NCBI RefSeq assembly: GCF_900166585.1
Contig: NZ_FVZC01000009.1
Coordinates: forward strand, 744,001-808,000
Length of the DNA: 64,000 nucleotides
DNA from: Mesobacillus jeotgali
Lineage (GTDB): Bacteria; Bacillota; Bacilli; Bacillales; Cytobacillaceae
Direction of reading: 5' to 3'
The position numbers and the translations under genes are program-made. Under the pieces are notes generated by a model that was given only the letters and a program-made list of their open reading frames with translations, made no database searches and was not told the DNA's origin. Shown here piece after piece: positions 16,379-24,680 of this stretch (the first letter of the stretch is position 1; the number at the start of each line of letters is the position of its first letter).

Positions 16379-17587
16379 ATGAGAGAAGTTGTAATCGTTG
16401 ATGCAGTAAGGACCCCGATAGGAAGATACAATGGCAGTCTCCGTCATATCCGTCCGGATGATTTAGGTGCAATTGTCATCAAGGCGTTGGTTGAGCGAAA
16501 CCAGGACGTGCCGGTATCCAATATTGAAGAAGTGGTCCTTGGAAATGCCAACCAGGCTGGAGAAGATAATCGGAATGTTGCCAGGATGTCTGGTTTGTTG
16601 GCTGGTCTGCCAGTAGAGGTTGCCGGGACAACGATCAATCGGCTGTGCGGTTCTGGCCTGGATGCGGTCAACTATGCTGCAAGAGCAATCATAGCCGGTG
16701 AAGGTGATATCTTCATTGCAGGCGGGACAGAAAGCATGACCAGGGCACCACTGGTGATGGCAAAGCCTGAAAAGGATTTTCCGCGCGGAAATATGGAGAT
16801 GTTCGATACAACAATTGGCTGGCGTTTTGTGAACGGAAAGCTGAAGGAAATGTATGGCACCGACAGTATGCCGGAAACAGCCGAGAATGTAGCGAAAAAG
16901 TATGGCATCTCAAGAGAAGTACAGGACGAGTTCGCTGCAGAAAGCCAGCTGCGAGCCCAACAGGCGATAGAGGCAGGAAAGTTTGAAAATGAAATTGTCC
17001 CTGTTGTTTATGAGGATAAAAAGGGCAACAAAACAATCATTGACACGGACGAACATCCTCGTCCAGGTACGACAATTGAGAAATTATCAAAACTAAAACC
17101 TTTATTCAAAGATGGTACGGTAACAGCAGGCAATGCTTCTGGAGTGAATGACGGGGCGTCTGCACTTCTGTTGATGAGCCGTGAAAAAGCTGAAGAGCTG
17201 GGACTGAAGCCATTGGCCAAATATATCGTATCCGCCACTGCTGGTCTTGAGCCATCCATCATGGGTATGGGACCGGTTTATGCAGTGCAGAAAGCATTGA
17301 AACGTGCGGGTTTATCTATTGCAGATATGGACCTTATTGAGTTGAACGAAGCATTCGCTGCTCAGTCTCTAGGCTGCATACGGGAGTTGGGGCTGGATCA
17401 GTCTAAAGTGAATGTCAATGGCGGGGCAATTGCGTTTGGACATCCGCTCGGAGCAAGCGGAGCCAGGATTTTGACGACCCTTTTATATGAAATGAAAAAG
17501 CGTGATTCTAAATATGGACTTGCGACGATGTGTGTCGGCGTGGGGCAGGGAATCGCGACGATTATCGAGAATATAGGAGAGAAATAA
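16379..17587 (+). CDS. paaJ: Acetyl-CoA acyltransferase / 3-oxoadipyl-CoA thiolase
   Basis: A 402-residue thiolase. The nucleophilic cysteine is in [18 protein letters not shown] (about residue 91), [10 protein letters not shown] follows, and the second catalytic set [19 protein letters not shown] and CVGVGQG lies near the C terminus. In this context it releases acetyl-CoA and succinyl-CoA from 3-oxoadipyl-CoA, and probably also acts on the dehydrosuberyl intermediate. Of the stacked starts at 16373, 16376 and 16379, the last fits the AAAGGGG ribosome-binding site best. The next gene begins directly after the stop. Confidence 0.93.
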   Translation: MREVVIVDAVRTPIGRYNGSLRHIRPDDLGAIVIKALVERNQDVPVSNIEEVVLGNANQAGEDNRNVARMSGLLAGLPVEVAGTTINRLCGSGLDAVNYAARAIIAGEGDIFIAGGTESMTRAPLVMAKPEKDFPRGNMEMFDTTIGWRFVNGKLKEMYGTDSMPETAENVAKKYGISREVQDEFAAESQLRAQQAIEAGKFENEIVPVVYEDKKGNKTIIDTDEHPRPGTTIEKLSKLKPLFKDGTVTAGNASGVNDGASALLLMSREKAEELGLKPLAKYIVSATAGLEPSIMGMGPVYAVQKALKRAGLSIADMDLIELNEAFAAQSLGCIRELGLDQSKVNVNGGAIAFGHPLGASGARILTTLLYEMKKRDSKYGLATMCVGVGQGIATIIENIGEK

Positions 17588-18364
17588 ATGAACAATATCA
17601 AATTCCAGAAAGAACGGCATATCGCATATATTACAATCGACCGTCCAGAATCCTTAAATTGCTTCAATTATGAAACACTGACGGAACTTGGTGAACTTGT
17701 AGATACACTTCATACGGATACGGATGTAAGAGTGGTCATTTTTACCGGCGCTGGAGATAAAGCATTCAGTGCCGGGGCGGATTTGAAGGAAAGGAAGCAC
17801 CTTACCGACGCAGAAGTACGCCGAAATGTGAAAAAAATCCGTGATGTGTTCAGTGCGGTTGCGGAACTTCCACAGCCAACAATTGCAGCCGTAAACGGAT
17901 TCGCTTTTGGAGGGGGATTCGAATTGATGCTGGCCTGCGATTTTAAAATAGCGGCCGACAGTGCATTGATGGGCATGACCGAGGTGAGCTGGGGCATTAT
18001 TCCTGGAGCGGGGGGAACACAGCGTCTTTCAAGGCTGATTGGTGAAATGAAAGCAAAGGAATTGATTTTAACCGCTCGTAAAATTTCTGCAGAAAAAGCA
18101 TTTGAACTTGGAATCCTGACAAGAGTGGAATCAATAGAGAATGTCATGGCTGCGTGCAAGGAGCTTGCGGAGGAAATTCTCCAGAATGCACCAATCGCGG
18201 TTAGACAGGCGAAGTATGCGATCCAGCATGGCAGCAGTACAGACCTGCAGACTGGTCTGGCTATTGAATCGAAAGCGTATGAGGTAACAATCCCAACAAA
18301 AGACCGTGTCGAAGCATTGAACGCATTCAGTGAAAAGCGCAAACCTGTTTTTACATCGCAGTAA
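17588..18364 (+). CDS. Enoyl-CoA hydratase/isomerase, third crotonase of the cluster
   Basis: A 258-residue crotonase with intact motifs KAFSAGADLKERK, GFAFGGGFELMLACD and TEVSWGIIPGAGGTQRL, so hydratase chemistry is expected. It is immediately downstream of paaJ (ATG one base after the stop, AGGAGA in the end of paaJ) and ends at a terminator. A third crotonase beyond PaaF and PaaG may act in ring opening or in later beta-oxidation; sequence alone does not tell. Confidence 0.85.
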   Translation: MNNIKFQKERHIAYITIDRPESLNCFNYETLTELGELVDTLHTDTDVRVVIFTGAGDKAFSAGADLKERKHLTDAEVRRNVKKIRDVFSAVAELPQPTIAAVNGFAFGGGFELMLACDFKIAADSALMGMTEVSWGIIPGAGGTQRLSRLIGEMKAKELILTARKISAEKAFELGILTRVESIENVMAACKELAEEILQNAPIAVRQAKYAIQHGSSTDLQTGLAIESKAYEVTIPTKDRVEALNAFSEKRKPVFTSQ

Positions 18365-18365
18365 T

Positions 18366-18397
18366 CCATAGGGAAAAATCCCTATGGTTTTTTCCTT
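18366..18397 (+). terminator. Intrinsic terminator before paaX
   Basis: CCATAGGG pairs with CCCTATGG across a 6-base loop and is followed by TTTTTT. It separates the paaH-paaJ-crotonase operon from paaX. Confidence 0.88.
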
Positions 18398-18412
18398 TTA
18401 AGCAAATTATTT

Positions 18413-18462
18413 TTGCAAAATAATGATAATACTGTAAAATGTTTTATAACGGTTTTATAACG
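18413..18462 (+). promoter_or_regulatory. paaX promoter with direct-repeat half-sites
   Basis: TTGCAA (18413-18418), 16 bp, TAAAAT (18435-18440) is followed at once by two direct copies of TTTTATAACG (18442-18451 and 18453-18462). TATAACG is the half-site of the palindrome at the paaK and ABC importer promoters, which suggests autoregulation. Confidence 0.55.
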
Positions 18463-18493
18463 ACAATCAAAAACAAATGAGGATGACAGAGGC

Positions 18494-19369
18494 TTGAATA
18501 CACGATCAATGATTTTTACCTTATACGGCGACTATATTTCCCATTATGGAAGCAAGATTTGGATTGGCAGCCTGATCAGGCTCCTGAATGAATTTGGACA
18601 CAATGATCAGTCTGTAAGAGCTGCAATTTCAAGGATGAACAAGCAAGGTTGGGTACAGGCTGAAAAGATAGGAAACAAAAGCTATTATTCTCTCACACCG
18701 CGTGGCCAGAAAAGGATTGACGAGGCTGGTAAGCGTATCTTCAAATTGAAACCCGAAGAATGGGACGGCAAATGGAGAATCCTTATGTATACCATCCCGG
18801 AGGAAATTCGCAATGTGCGTGACGAGCTGCGCAAGGAATTGATTTGGAGCGGCTTCGGTTCAATGTCAAACAGCTTTTGGATCTCAGCTAACAACCTGGA
18901 AAGACAGGTCAAGGATCTGATTGACAAATACGAAATTGAACAATATGTTGATTTTTTTGTTGCAGAGTACAAAGGGCCGCACGAAAACAAGCGCTTGGTC
19001 GAAAAAAGCTGGGACCTTGTTGAAATAAACACAAAATACCAGGATTTTATCAGTGAATACAGCCAGAAATATATCATCGATAAAAACAAAATCCAAAAGG
19101 GGAGCATGTCTGACGCGGAATGCTTCGTTGAACGGACGAAGCTGGTACATGAATACCGCAAATTTCTCTTCTTTGATCCTGGACTCCCTGAAGAGCTGCT
19201 GCCTGAAAAGTGGCTCGGCAGCCATGCAGCATCACTTTTCAGCGAGTACTATAAAGAACTCGCAGAACCAGCCTCCCGTTTCTTTGAATCGGTTTTTAAA
19301 GAAGGCAATGAAATCAAGCATAAAGATGTCGACTATAATGTAATGGATCATCCGTATATATTGGATTAG
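18494..19369 (+). CDS. paaX: PaaX-family transcriptional repressor
   Basis: The 291-residue regulator has an N-terminal winged helix (RSMIFTLYGDYISHYG...IRLLNEFGHNDQSVRAAISRMNKQGWV, residues about 4-70). The PaaX central domain (KWRILMYTIPEE, LRKELIWSGFGSM) and the C-terminal domain with DPGLPEELLPEKWLG follow. PaaX proteins repress phenylacetate genes and are released by phenylacetyl-CoA. The start is TTG at 18494 with GAGG ten bases before it; the first in-frame ATG (18509) would remove conserved residues. It has its own promoter and terminator. Confidence 0.92.
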   Translation: MNTRSMIFTLYGDYISHYGSKIWIGSLIRLLNEFGHNDQSVRAAISRMNKQGWVQAEKIGNKSYYSLTPRGQKRIDEAGKRIFKLKPEEWDGKWRILMYTIPEEIRNVRDELRKELIWSGFGSMSNSFWISANNLERQVKDLIDKYEIEQYVDFFVAEYKGPHENKRLVEKSWDLVEINTKYQDFISEYSQKYIIDKNKIQKGSMSDAECFVERTKLVHEYRKFLFFDPGLPEELLPEKWLGSHAASLFSEYYKELAEPASRFFESVFKEGNEIKHKDVDYNVMDHPYILD

Positions 19370-19374
19370 CTATA

Positions 19375-19405
19375 AACCATCCTCAGCCGCTGAGGATGGT
19401 TTTAA
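19375..19405 (+). terminator. Intrinsic terminator after paaX
   Basis: AACCATCCTCAG pairs with CTGAGGATGGTT around CCG and runs into T's. Confidence 0.9.
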
Positions 19406-19470
19406 TATTTTTAGGGGGAATGGAAAATATATGGTGAAGAGTAGGGTTAAGGATTTCTGAATCACGGGTA

Positions 19471-19570
19471 GTTTGGACAGTTCTGGAAGGAAAATCGGGA
19501 AAGCTGTCCAAAGCAGGAAGAAGCTTAGACAGGTTAAGCTGGAGAAGCAGAAAAGCTGTCCAAAGTTTCT
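19471..19570 (+). repeat. Left flank: two ~52-bp repeats with TTGGACAG/CTGTCCAA arms
   Basis: Two imperfect units, each of the form T(T/A)GACAG(G)TT ... GCTGTCCAAA. The GCTGTCCAAA ends lie at 19503 and 19555, 52 bp apart. The same family reappears to the right of the 53-bp array. Each unit can fold, as TTGGACAG and CTGTCCAA are complementary. Confidence 0.8.
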
Positions 19571-20655
19571 TCATAAGGGTCCATTTAACCCTGTATGGCA
19601 CCCTCATATGGGCGGGATTGGATTCATAAGGGTATCATTTAACCACGAACGGCACCCTTATGTGTCAGGATTTGACGTCATAAGACTCCATTTAACCACG
19701 AACGGAACCCTTATGTAGCTGGGTTTGACTACATGAGACCCCATTTAACCACGAACGGCACCCTTATGTGTCTGGATTTGACTACATAAGACCCCCTTTA
19801 ACTACGAACGGCACCCTTATGTGTATCGGTTTGACATCATAAGACCCCATTTAACCACGAACGGCACCCTTATGTAGCTGGATTTGACTACATAAGACCC
19901 CATTTAACCACGAACGGCACCCTTATGTAGCTGGGTTTGACGTCATAAGACTCCATTAAACCACGAACGGCACCCTTATGTGTCAGGGTTTGACTACATA
20001 AGACTCCGTTTAACCATGAACGGCCCCCTTATGTAGCTGGGCTTGACGTCATAAGACTCCATTAAACCACGAACGGCACCCTTATGTGTCTGGATTTGAC
20101 TACATAAGACCCCATTTAACCATGAACGGCACCCTTATGTGTCTGGATTTGACCACATAAGACTCCATTAAACCACGAACGGCACCCTTATGTGTCAGGG
20201 TTTGACGTCATAAGACCCCATTTAACCATGAACGGCACCCTTATGTGTCAGGGTTGATGTCATAAGACTCCATTTAACCACGAACGGCACCCTTATGTAG
20301 CTGGGTTTGACGTCATAAGACTCCATTTAACCACGAACGGCACCCTTATGTGTCTGGATTTGACTACATAAGACTCCATTTAACCACGAACGGCACCCTT
20401 ATGTAGCTGGATTTGACTACATAAGACTCCATTAAACCACGAACGGCACCCTTATGTGTCAGGGTTTGACTACATAAGACCCCATTTAACCATGAACGGC
20501 ACCCTTATGTAGCTGGATTTGACCACATAAGACCCCATTTAACCACGAACGGCACCCTTATGTGTCAGGGTTTGACGTCATAAGACCCCATTTAACCACG
20601 AACGGCACCCTTATGTAGCTGGGCCTGACTCCATAAGGTTCCATTTACACTGTAC
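19571..20655 (+). repeat. 53-bp tandem repeat array, about 20 copies, non-coding
   Basis: The octamer CCCTTATG recurs at 19655, 19708, 19761, 19814, 19867, 19920, 19973, 20026, 20079, 20132, 20185, 20238, 20290, 20343, 20396, 20449, 20502, 20555 and 20608, with a degenerate copy at 19601. The spacing is 53 bp except two steps of 52 and 54. Most units contain CCACGAACGGCACC and an inverted repeat (CTTATGTAG ... CTACATAAG in the best units). Since 53 is not a multiple of 3 and stops abound, it is not coding. There are no unique spacers, so it is not CRISPR. Confidence 0.97.
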
Positions 20656-20850
20656 AAGTTTGGACAGGTAGAGAGAGGAATACACAAACCCTATCCAAAA
20701 CAGGAAGAAGTTTAGACAGGTTGCCGCGGGAGAAGCAGAAAAGCTGTCCAAATTATGTCGAAGTTTGGCCAGGTTGAAAGAGAATGCAGAAAAGCTGTCC
20801 AAAGATGGTGTAAGCTTGGACCGGTTGAGCAGGAGAAGGGGAAAAGAAGT
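20656..20850 (+). repeat. Right flank: four ~51-52-bp repeats of the TTGGACAG/CTGTCCAA family
   Basis: Units begin near 20656, 20708, 20761 and 20811 with AAGTTTGGACAGG-like starts and end in GCTGTCCAAA-like sequence (20743 and 20794 are clear). They match the units at 19471-19570, so the 53-bp array appears inserted into, or grown within, an older repeat tract. Confidence 0.8.
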
Positions 20851-20997
20851 CAAAAGTCACTAGCCGCGTTCACCTGTAACCAGTAAATTTCCGCCGGCTA
20901 AATCAAAAGAGTTGTCGAGGTATTCCGTTTTAATAGAATTTTCAGGTAGAAATATGGTAAGTTAATAAAAAATGAGGTTAGGAAGGGGAAGATATTG

Positions 20998-21672
20998 ATG
21001 CGTGATAAAGAGACATTGAAACAGGAAATCCTTGATGCGTTCCAGTTTAGGCATGCGACAAAGGAATTTGACCCGAACAAGCAAATCCCGGAGGAGGACT
21101 TTCGTTTTATCCTGGAGACAGGGCAGTTGTCGCCTAGCTCCTTTGGCTTTGAACCCTGGCGTTTCCTTGTAGTCCAGAGTGAAGGTCTTCGTGAAAAAAT
21201 AAAGAACACTGCATGGGGTGCTTACGGTAAGCTCCCTGAAGCAAGCCATTTTGTTGTGATCCTTGCAAGGACTAAGTTGGACACAAAATATGACTCTGAG
21301 TATCTGCAGGATCATTTCAAAAACAAGAAGAAGATGCCTGAGGATTTTATGGCTAATTACCTTAAACGTATAGAGGAATTCCAGAAGTCCGATTTTAAAT
21401 TGCTCGAAGGGGAGCGGCCGCTTTTTGATTGGGCTTGCAGACAAACATACATAGCACTTGCGAATATGATGACGGCTGCAGCTCAAATCGGGATTGATTC
21501 ATGCCCGATTGAAGGCTTTAATATTGAAAGTATGAACAAACTGCTTCAAGAAGAGGGATTGCTTGAAGATGGACATTTTGGCATTTCGGTCATGTGTGCC
21601 TTCGGCTACCGTGTGAATGAACCAAAACCCAAAACAAGAAGGCCGCTTGATGATATCGTTAAATGGGTTTAA
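20998..21672 (+). CDS. Nitroreductase-family NAD(P)H oxidoreductase
   Basis: The 224-residue FMN-dependent protein has the nitroreductase pattern FQFRHATKEFDPNKQIPEEDF and LETGQLSPSSFGFEPWRFLVV (about residues 13-60). A region DWACRQTYIALANMMTAAAQIGIDSCPIEGF follows (about 140-170). Substrates could be nitroaromatics, quinones or flavins. The ATG at 20998 follows GGAAGGGGAAG; a TTG directly before it is too close to that site. It is a single gene between the repeat array and a terminator shared with the convergent gene. Confidence 0.85.
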   Translation: MRDKETLKQEILDAFQFRHATKEFDPNKQIPEEDFRFILETGQLSPSSFGFEPWRFLVVQSEGLREKIKNTAWGAYGKLPEASHFVVILARTKLDTKYDSEYLQDHFKNKKKMPEDFMANYLKRIEEFQKSDFKLLEGERPLFDWACRQTYIALANMMTAAAQIGIDSCPIEGFNIESMNKLLQEEGLLEDGHFGISVMCAFGYRVNEPKPKTRRPLDDIVKWV

Positions 21673-21687
21673 TAAGAATTTAAAGAG

Positions 21688-21711
21688 AAGCCTGGCATAT
21701 GCCAGGCTTTT
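21688..21711. terminator. Bidirectional terminator
   Basis: AAGCCTGGC and GCCAGGCTT around ATAT, with a T run on the plus side, between convergent genes. Confidence 0.85.
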
Positions 21712-21713
21712 GA

Positions 21714-22235
21714 TTATTCCATATCCTTAAGGGCTTCCCGGTATTCCCTTCCCTTTTGGACGTATGTATCGATTGAAAGCTGGATTAGCTCTAAATCTTT
21801 TTCACCGATTTCCCGAATCATTTTGCCTGGCGCACCTACCACAAGAGAGCGGGGCGGAATCTTTTTGCCTGCAGGAATCAAGGTGTTTGCGCCAATAATG
21901 CACTCTTCCCCGATTTCGGCGCCGTCCAGGATTGTTGAGCCCATTCCAATAATGCATCTTTTCCTGATCGTACAGCCATGAAGGATCGCGTTGTGGCCTA
22001 CAGTCACCTCATCTTCAATGACCAAAGGCGAACCTTCAAAAAGGTGGCAAGTTACATTATCCTGGATACTGCATCCTTCTCCAATTGTAATCGAATCTTC
22101 ATCACCGCGAAGCACTGCATTGAACCAGACGCTTGAATCTTTTCCAATTCTAACGTCACCAATGATATAACTTCCCGGTGCCTTGAAAACAGTTTCATGG
22201 AGTGCTGGCTTTTTCCCTGAATATGATAAAATCAC
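21714..22235 (-). CDS. Gamma-carbonic-anhydrase-like hexapeptide-repeat protein (PaaY/YtoA type)
   Basis: The 173-residue protein is a left-handed beta helix with hexapeptide repeats and three zinc histidines. One is in TCHLFEG and two are in VGHNAILHGC (about residues 68-95). A C-terminal helix follows. Family members are gamma-carbonic anhydrases or, as E. coli PaaY, thioesterases that remove stalled phenylacetate CoA thioesters; the nearby paa genes make the latter attractive but unproven. The start is GTG at 22235 with AAAGGAGAGG upstream; a TTG seven codons earlier overlaps that site. Confidence 0.85.
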   Translation of the reverse strand: MILSYSGKKPALHETVFKAPGSYIIGDVRIGKDSSVWFNAVLRGDEDSITIGEGCSIQDNVTCHLFEGSPLVIEDEVTVGHNAILHGCTIRKRCIIGMGSTILDGAEIGEECIIGANTLIPAGKKIPPRSLVVGAPGKMIREIGEKDLELIQLSIDTYVQKGREYREALKDME

Positions 22236-22309
22236 TTTTCCCTCTCCTTTTCTCAATTGTCTTAATTTTAAAATTAGTATAACATTAATATTACGAAGGG
22301 GGAATTTTT

Positions 22310-23257
22310 GTGAATGGAATCACATCTGTTCTGGGCATAAAATATCCAATCATCCAGGGGGGGATGGGGAATATTAGTAATGCTGTTTTGACAGCTGCGG
22401 TTTCTGAGGCTGGCGGATTAGGGACAATTGGTGCCGGTACAATGCCTGCTGAAGAAGTTGAACAAATTATTCTTGAAACAAAATCTCGGACGAAGATGCC
22501 TTTTTCGGTGAATATTGCCTTAAGTGTTTCACCGAATGTGGTAGAAATTCTTAGATTGACTGTCAAACACGGTGTGAAGATAGTAACTTTGTCAGCTGGA
22601 AATCCTGCTCCTTTCATTCCAAAGCTAAAAGAGGCAGGCATTAAAATCATTACCGTTGTAGCATCTGTTAAACAAGCCAAAAAGGCAGAAGCAGCAGGAG
22701 CAGATATTTTAGTGGCAGAAGGATATGAAGCAGCCGGAATCAATTCTAACCTGGAAACCACGACTTTGGCCCTTATTCCGCAGATTGTGGGCCAGGTTAA
22801 CATCCCTGTAGTGGCGGCAGGCGGAATTGGAGACGGAAAAGGACTAGCTGCCATGTTAGCACTTGGTGCATGCGGTGTTCAAATGGGAACCAGATTTATC
22901 GCAACAAAGGAAGCTCCATTTCATGAGGTTTATAAACAAAAGCTATTGCAGGCAAACGATCACGAGACAGTTATTGTTGGCAGGTCCGTTGGAAAAATTA
23001 GAAGACTGCTGAATACTCCTTATGCTGGAAAGCTGCTGGAAGCGGAAAAGAAAGGAATTACATCCGAAGAGTTTGCAAAGCTGACAACGGAGGATTTACA
23101 TAAAAAAGGAGCGCTTGAAGGGAACGAAGAAAGTGGTTTCATGAATGGCGGCCAGGTATCAGGGCTAATATCTGACATACCAACTGTAAAAGAGTTGCTG
23201 GATCGGATGGTTATTCAAGCGAAGGAACGGCTTAGGATAGCAGAAACGATATTATAA
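22310..23257 (+). CDS. Nitronate monooxygenase / FabK-like FMN enzyme
   Basis: A 315-residue TIM-barrel flavoprotein. Characteristic segments are YPIIQGGMGNIS at the N terminus, VAAGGIGDGKGLAAMLALGACGVQMGTRF (about residues 163-192) and the C-terminal NGGQVSGLI. The family includes nitronate monooxygenases and the enoyl-ACP reductase FabK, which this length and C terminus resemble. The start is GTG at 22310 with AAGGGGGAA. It diverges from the gamma-carbonic-anhydrase-like gene. Its link to aromatic catabolism is positional only. Confidence 0.8.
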   Translation: MNGITSVLGIKYPIIQGGMGNISNAVLTAAVSEAGGLGTIGAGTMPAEEVEQIILETKSRTKMPFSVNIALSVSPNVVEILRLTVKHGVKIVTLSAGNPAPFIPKLKEAGIKIITVVASVKQAKKAEAAGADILVAEGYEAAGINSNLETTTLALIPQIVGQVNIPVVAAGGIGDGKGLAAMLALGACGVQMGTRFIATKEAPFHEVYKQKLLQANDHETVIVGRSVGKIRRLLNTPYAGKLLEAEKKGITSEEFAKLTTEDLHKKGALEGNEESGFMNGGQVSGLISDIPTVKELLDRMVIQAKERLRIAETIL

Positions 23258-23265
23258 ATTTACAA

Positions 23266-23295
23266 CGCATGCTTCAATTATGGAGCATGTTTTTA
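23266..23295 (+). terminator. Intrinsic terminator
   Basis: CATGCT and AGCATG arms around a 10-base loop followed by TTTTTATTTT. Confidence 0.7.
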
Positions 23296-23477
23296 TTTTA
23301 AATAAAAAAATTTAGACAAATCAGAAAAAAATAATCAAAAAGTTATTTACTTTTATGCATAAAAGCGGTAAAGTATCCAAAAGAACTTTATTATTCTCCG
23401 AGAATAATTTCAAGCACAGCAAAAGAACAAGGGGGAAATCAATTGAAATCTCAACATACTAAATTTTCGGAATATTA

Positions 23478-23517
23478 TTGACACTGTTTTAGGCTGGTGT
23501 TAATATAACGTTATATT
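23478..23517 (+). promoter_or_regulatory. Promoter of the ABC importer with the TAACGTTA palindrome on the -10 box
   Basis: TTGACA (23478-23483), 17 bp, TAATAT (23501-23506). A perfect 16-bp palindrome AATATAACGTTATATT (23502-23517) covers the -10 box and start region, an ideal repressor position. It contains the same 14-bp palindrome as upstream of paaK. Between the terminator and this promoter only a 12-codon frame after a ribosome-binding-like AGGGGGAA (about 23429) is visible. The 145-bp leader after the promoter shows no recognised riboswitch. Confidence 0.75.
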
Positions 23518-23663
23518 TACGGTGTCTATAGTAAATATCATACTTTTTGGAATCGCTTTCATAAAGTGCCAGGTTAAAAGTAGTACAGGGGCGTTCCGGC
23601 TGTCTACAAGTATAAAACTACATAGATTGATGCCGGTTTATAAAAAAATCAAGGGGGATTAAC

Positions 23664-24662
23664 ATGAAAAAATCAATGAAAGCTATTTCTCTTGTTCTTG
23701 CTAGCGCATTGTTGATGGCTGGCTGTGGGGGAAAGGAAACATCGAATGGATCAACAGAAAAAGAAAAGTACAAAATCGGTTTGACCCAATTTGCGGAGCA
23801 TCCATCTCTTGATGCTGCCACAGAAGGATTCAAAAAAGCTCTTGAGGAAAAAGGCTTCAAAGAGGGAGAAAATGTTACATATGACTTCCAGAACGCACAA
23901 GCTGATATGAACAATACAGCAACGATTGCGAACAACTTCGTTGGTGACAAGGTTGACCTGATCTTTGCCAATGCGACACCAAGCGCTGTTGCGGCTCTTA
24001 ATGCCACAAAGGATATTCCAATTATTTTCACATCTGTAACAGACCCTGTTGGAGCTGGCCTAGTCGAAGCATTTGATAAACCGGGAGACAACATCACCGG
24101 CACTACAGATAATCATCCTGATGCTACGAAAAAGACTATCGATTTCATGACCAATGAAATTGGAGCCAAGAAAATTGGCGTCATCTACAACGCTGGAGAA
24201 CAGAACTCTGAGGTCCAGCTTAAGGAAGTGAAGAAGCTTGCAGAAGCAAATGGAGCAAAAGTGGTTCAAGCTTCGATTTCAACATCTGCTGAAGTTAAGC
24301 AGGCAGCTGAATCACTTGTAGGCCGTGTTGACGCCATCTACGTACCAACTGACAACACAGTAGTATCTGCTCTTGAATCTGTTATCTCTGTAGCAAACGG
24401 CAAGAAGATCCCATTGTTTGTTGGCGAGCTTGATTCAATGAAGCGCGGGGCTGTTGCTGCCAGCGGATTTAACTACTATGACATTGGTTATCAGTCTGGC
24501 ATTATGGCTGCACAAATTTTATCAGGCGACAAAAAAGCTTCTGATATTCCTGTAGAACTTCCAAAATCTTTGACATTGACGATCAATAAAAAAGCTGCCG
24601 AAGCACAAGGTGTTGAAGTTAAGGAAGAATGGGGCGACAGCGCAGAGTTTTACGAAGAATAA
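23664..24662 (+). CDS. ABC importer substrate-binding lipoprotein
   Basis: A 332-residue extracellular binding protein. A lipoprotein signal peptide ends at LLMAGC (Cys21), then comes a linker and the two-lobe domain of the ABC_sub_bind family (YKIGLTQFAEHPSLDAATEGFKKAL, VDLIFANATPSAVAAL, IPIIFTSVTDPVGAGLV). Known relatives (TrpX) bind tryptophan in some Firmicutes. The gene begins an operon with a permease and an ATPase. The promoter carries the same operator palindrome as paaK, so an aromatic compound such as phenylacetate or phenylalanine is a reasonable but untested substrate. Confidence 0.88.
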   Translation: MKKSMKAISLVLASALLMAGCGGKETSNGSTEKEKYKIGLTQFAEHPSLDAATEGFKKALEEKGFKEGENVTYDFQNAQADMNNTATIANNFVGDKVDLIFANATPSAVAALNATKDIPIIFTSVTDPVGAGLVEAFDKPGDNITGTTDNHPDATKKTIDFMTNEIGAKKIGVIYNAGEQNSEVQLKEVKKLAEANGAKVVQASISTSAEVKQAAESLVGRVDAIYVPTDNTVVSALESVISVANGKKIPLFVGELDSMKRGAVAASGFNYYDIGYQSGIMAAQILSGDKKASDIPVELPKSLTLTINKKAAEAQGVEVKEEWGDSAEFYEE

Positions 24663-24680
24663 AGGAAAGGATGATTCAAC

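Noticed and set aside
19571..20655. CRISPR array
   Set aside because: The whole 53-bp period repeats; there are no unique spacers, no repeat/spacer boundary and no cas genes nearby.
19473..20853. Short open frames within the repeat island
   Set aside because: They arise from repeats whose period is not a multiple of three, lack ribosome-binding sites and change frame between units.
22255..22310. TAACGTTA-type operator between the gamma-carbonic-anhydrase-like and nitronate monooxygenase genes
   Set aside because: Only a loose TATAACATTA half-match is present; too weak to include in the regulon.
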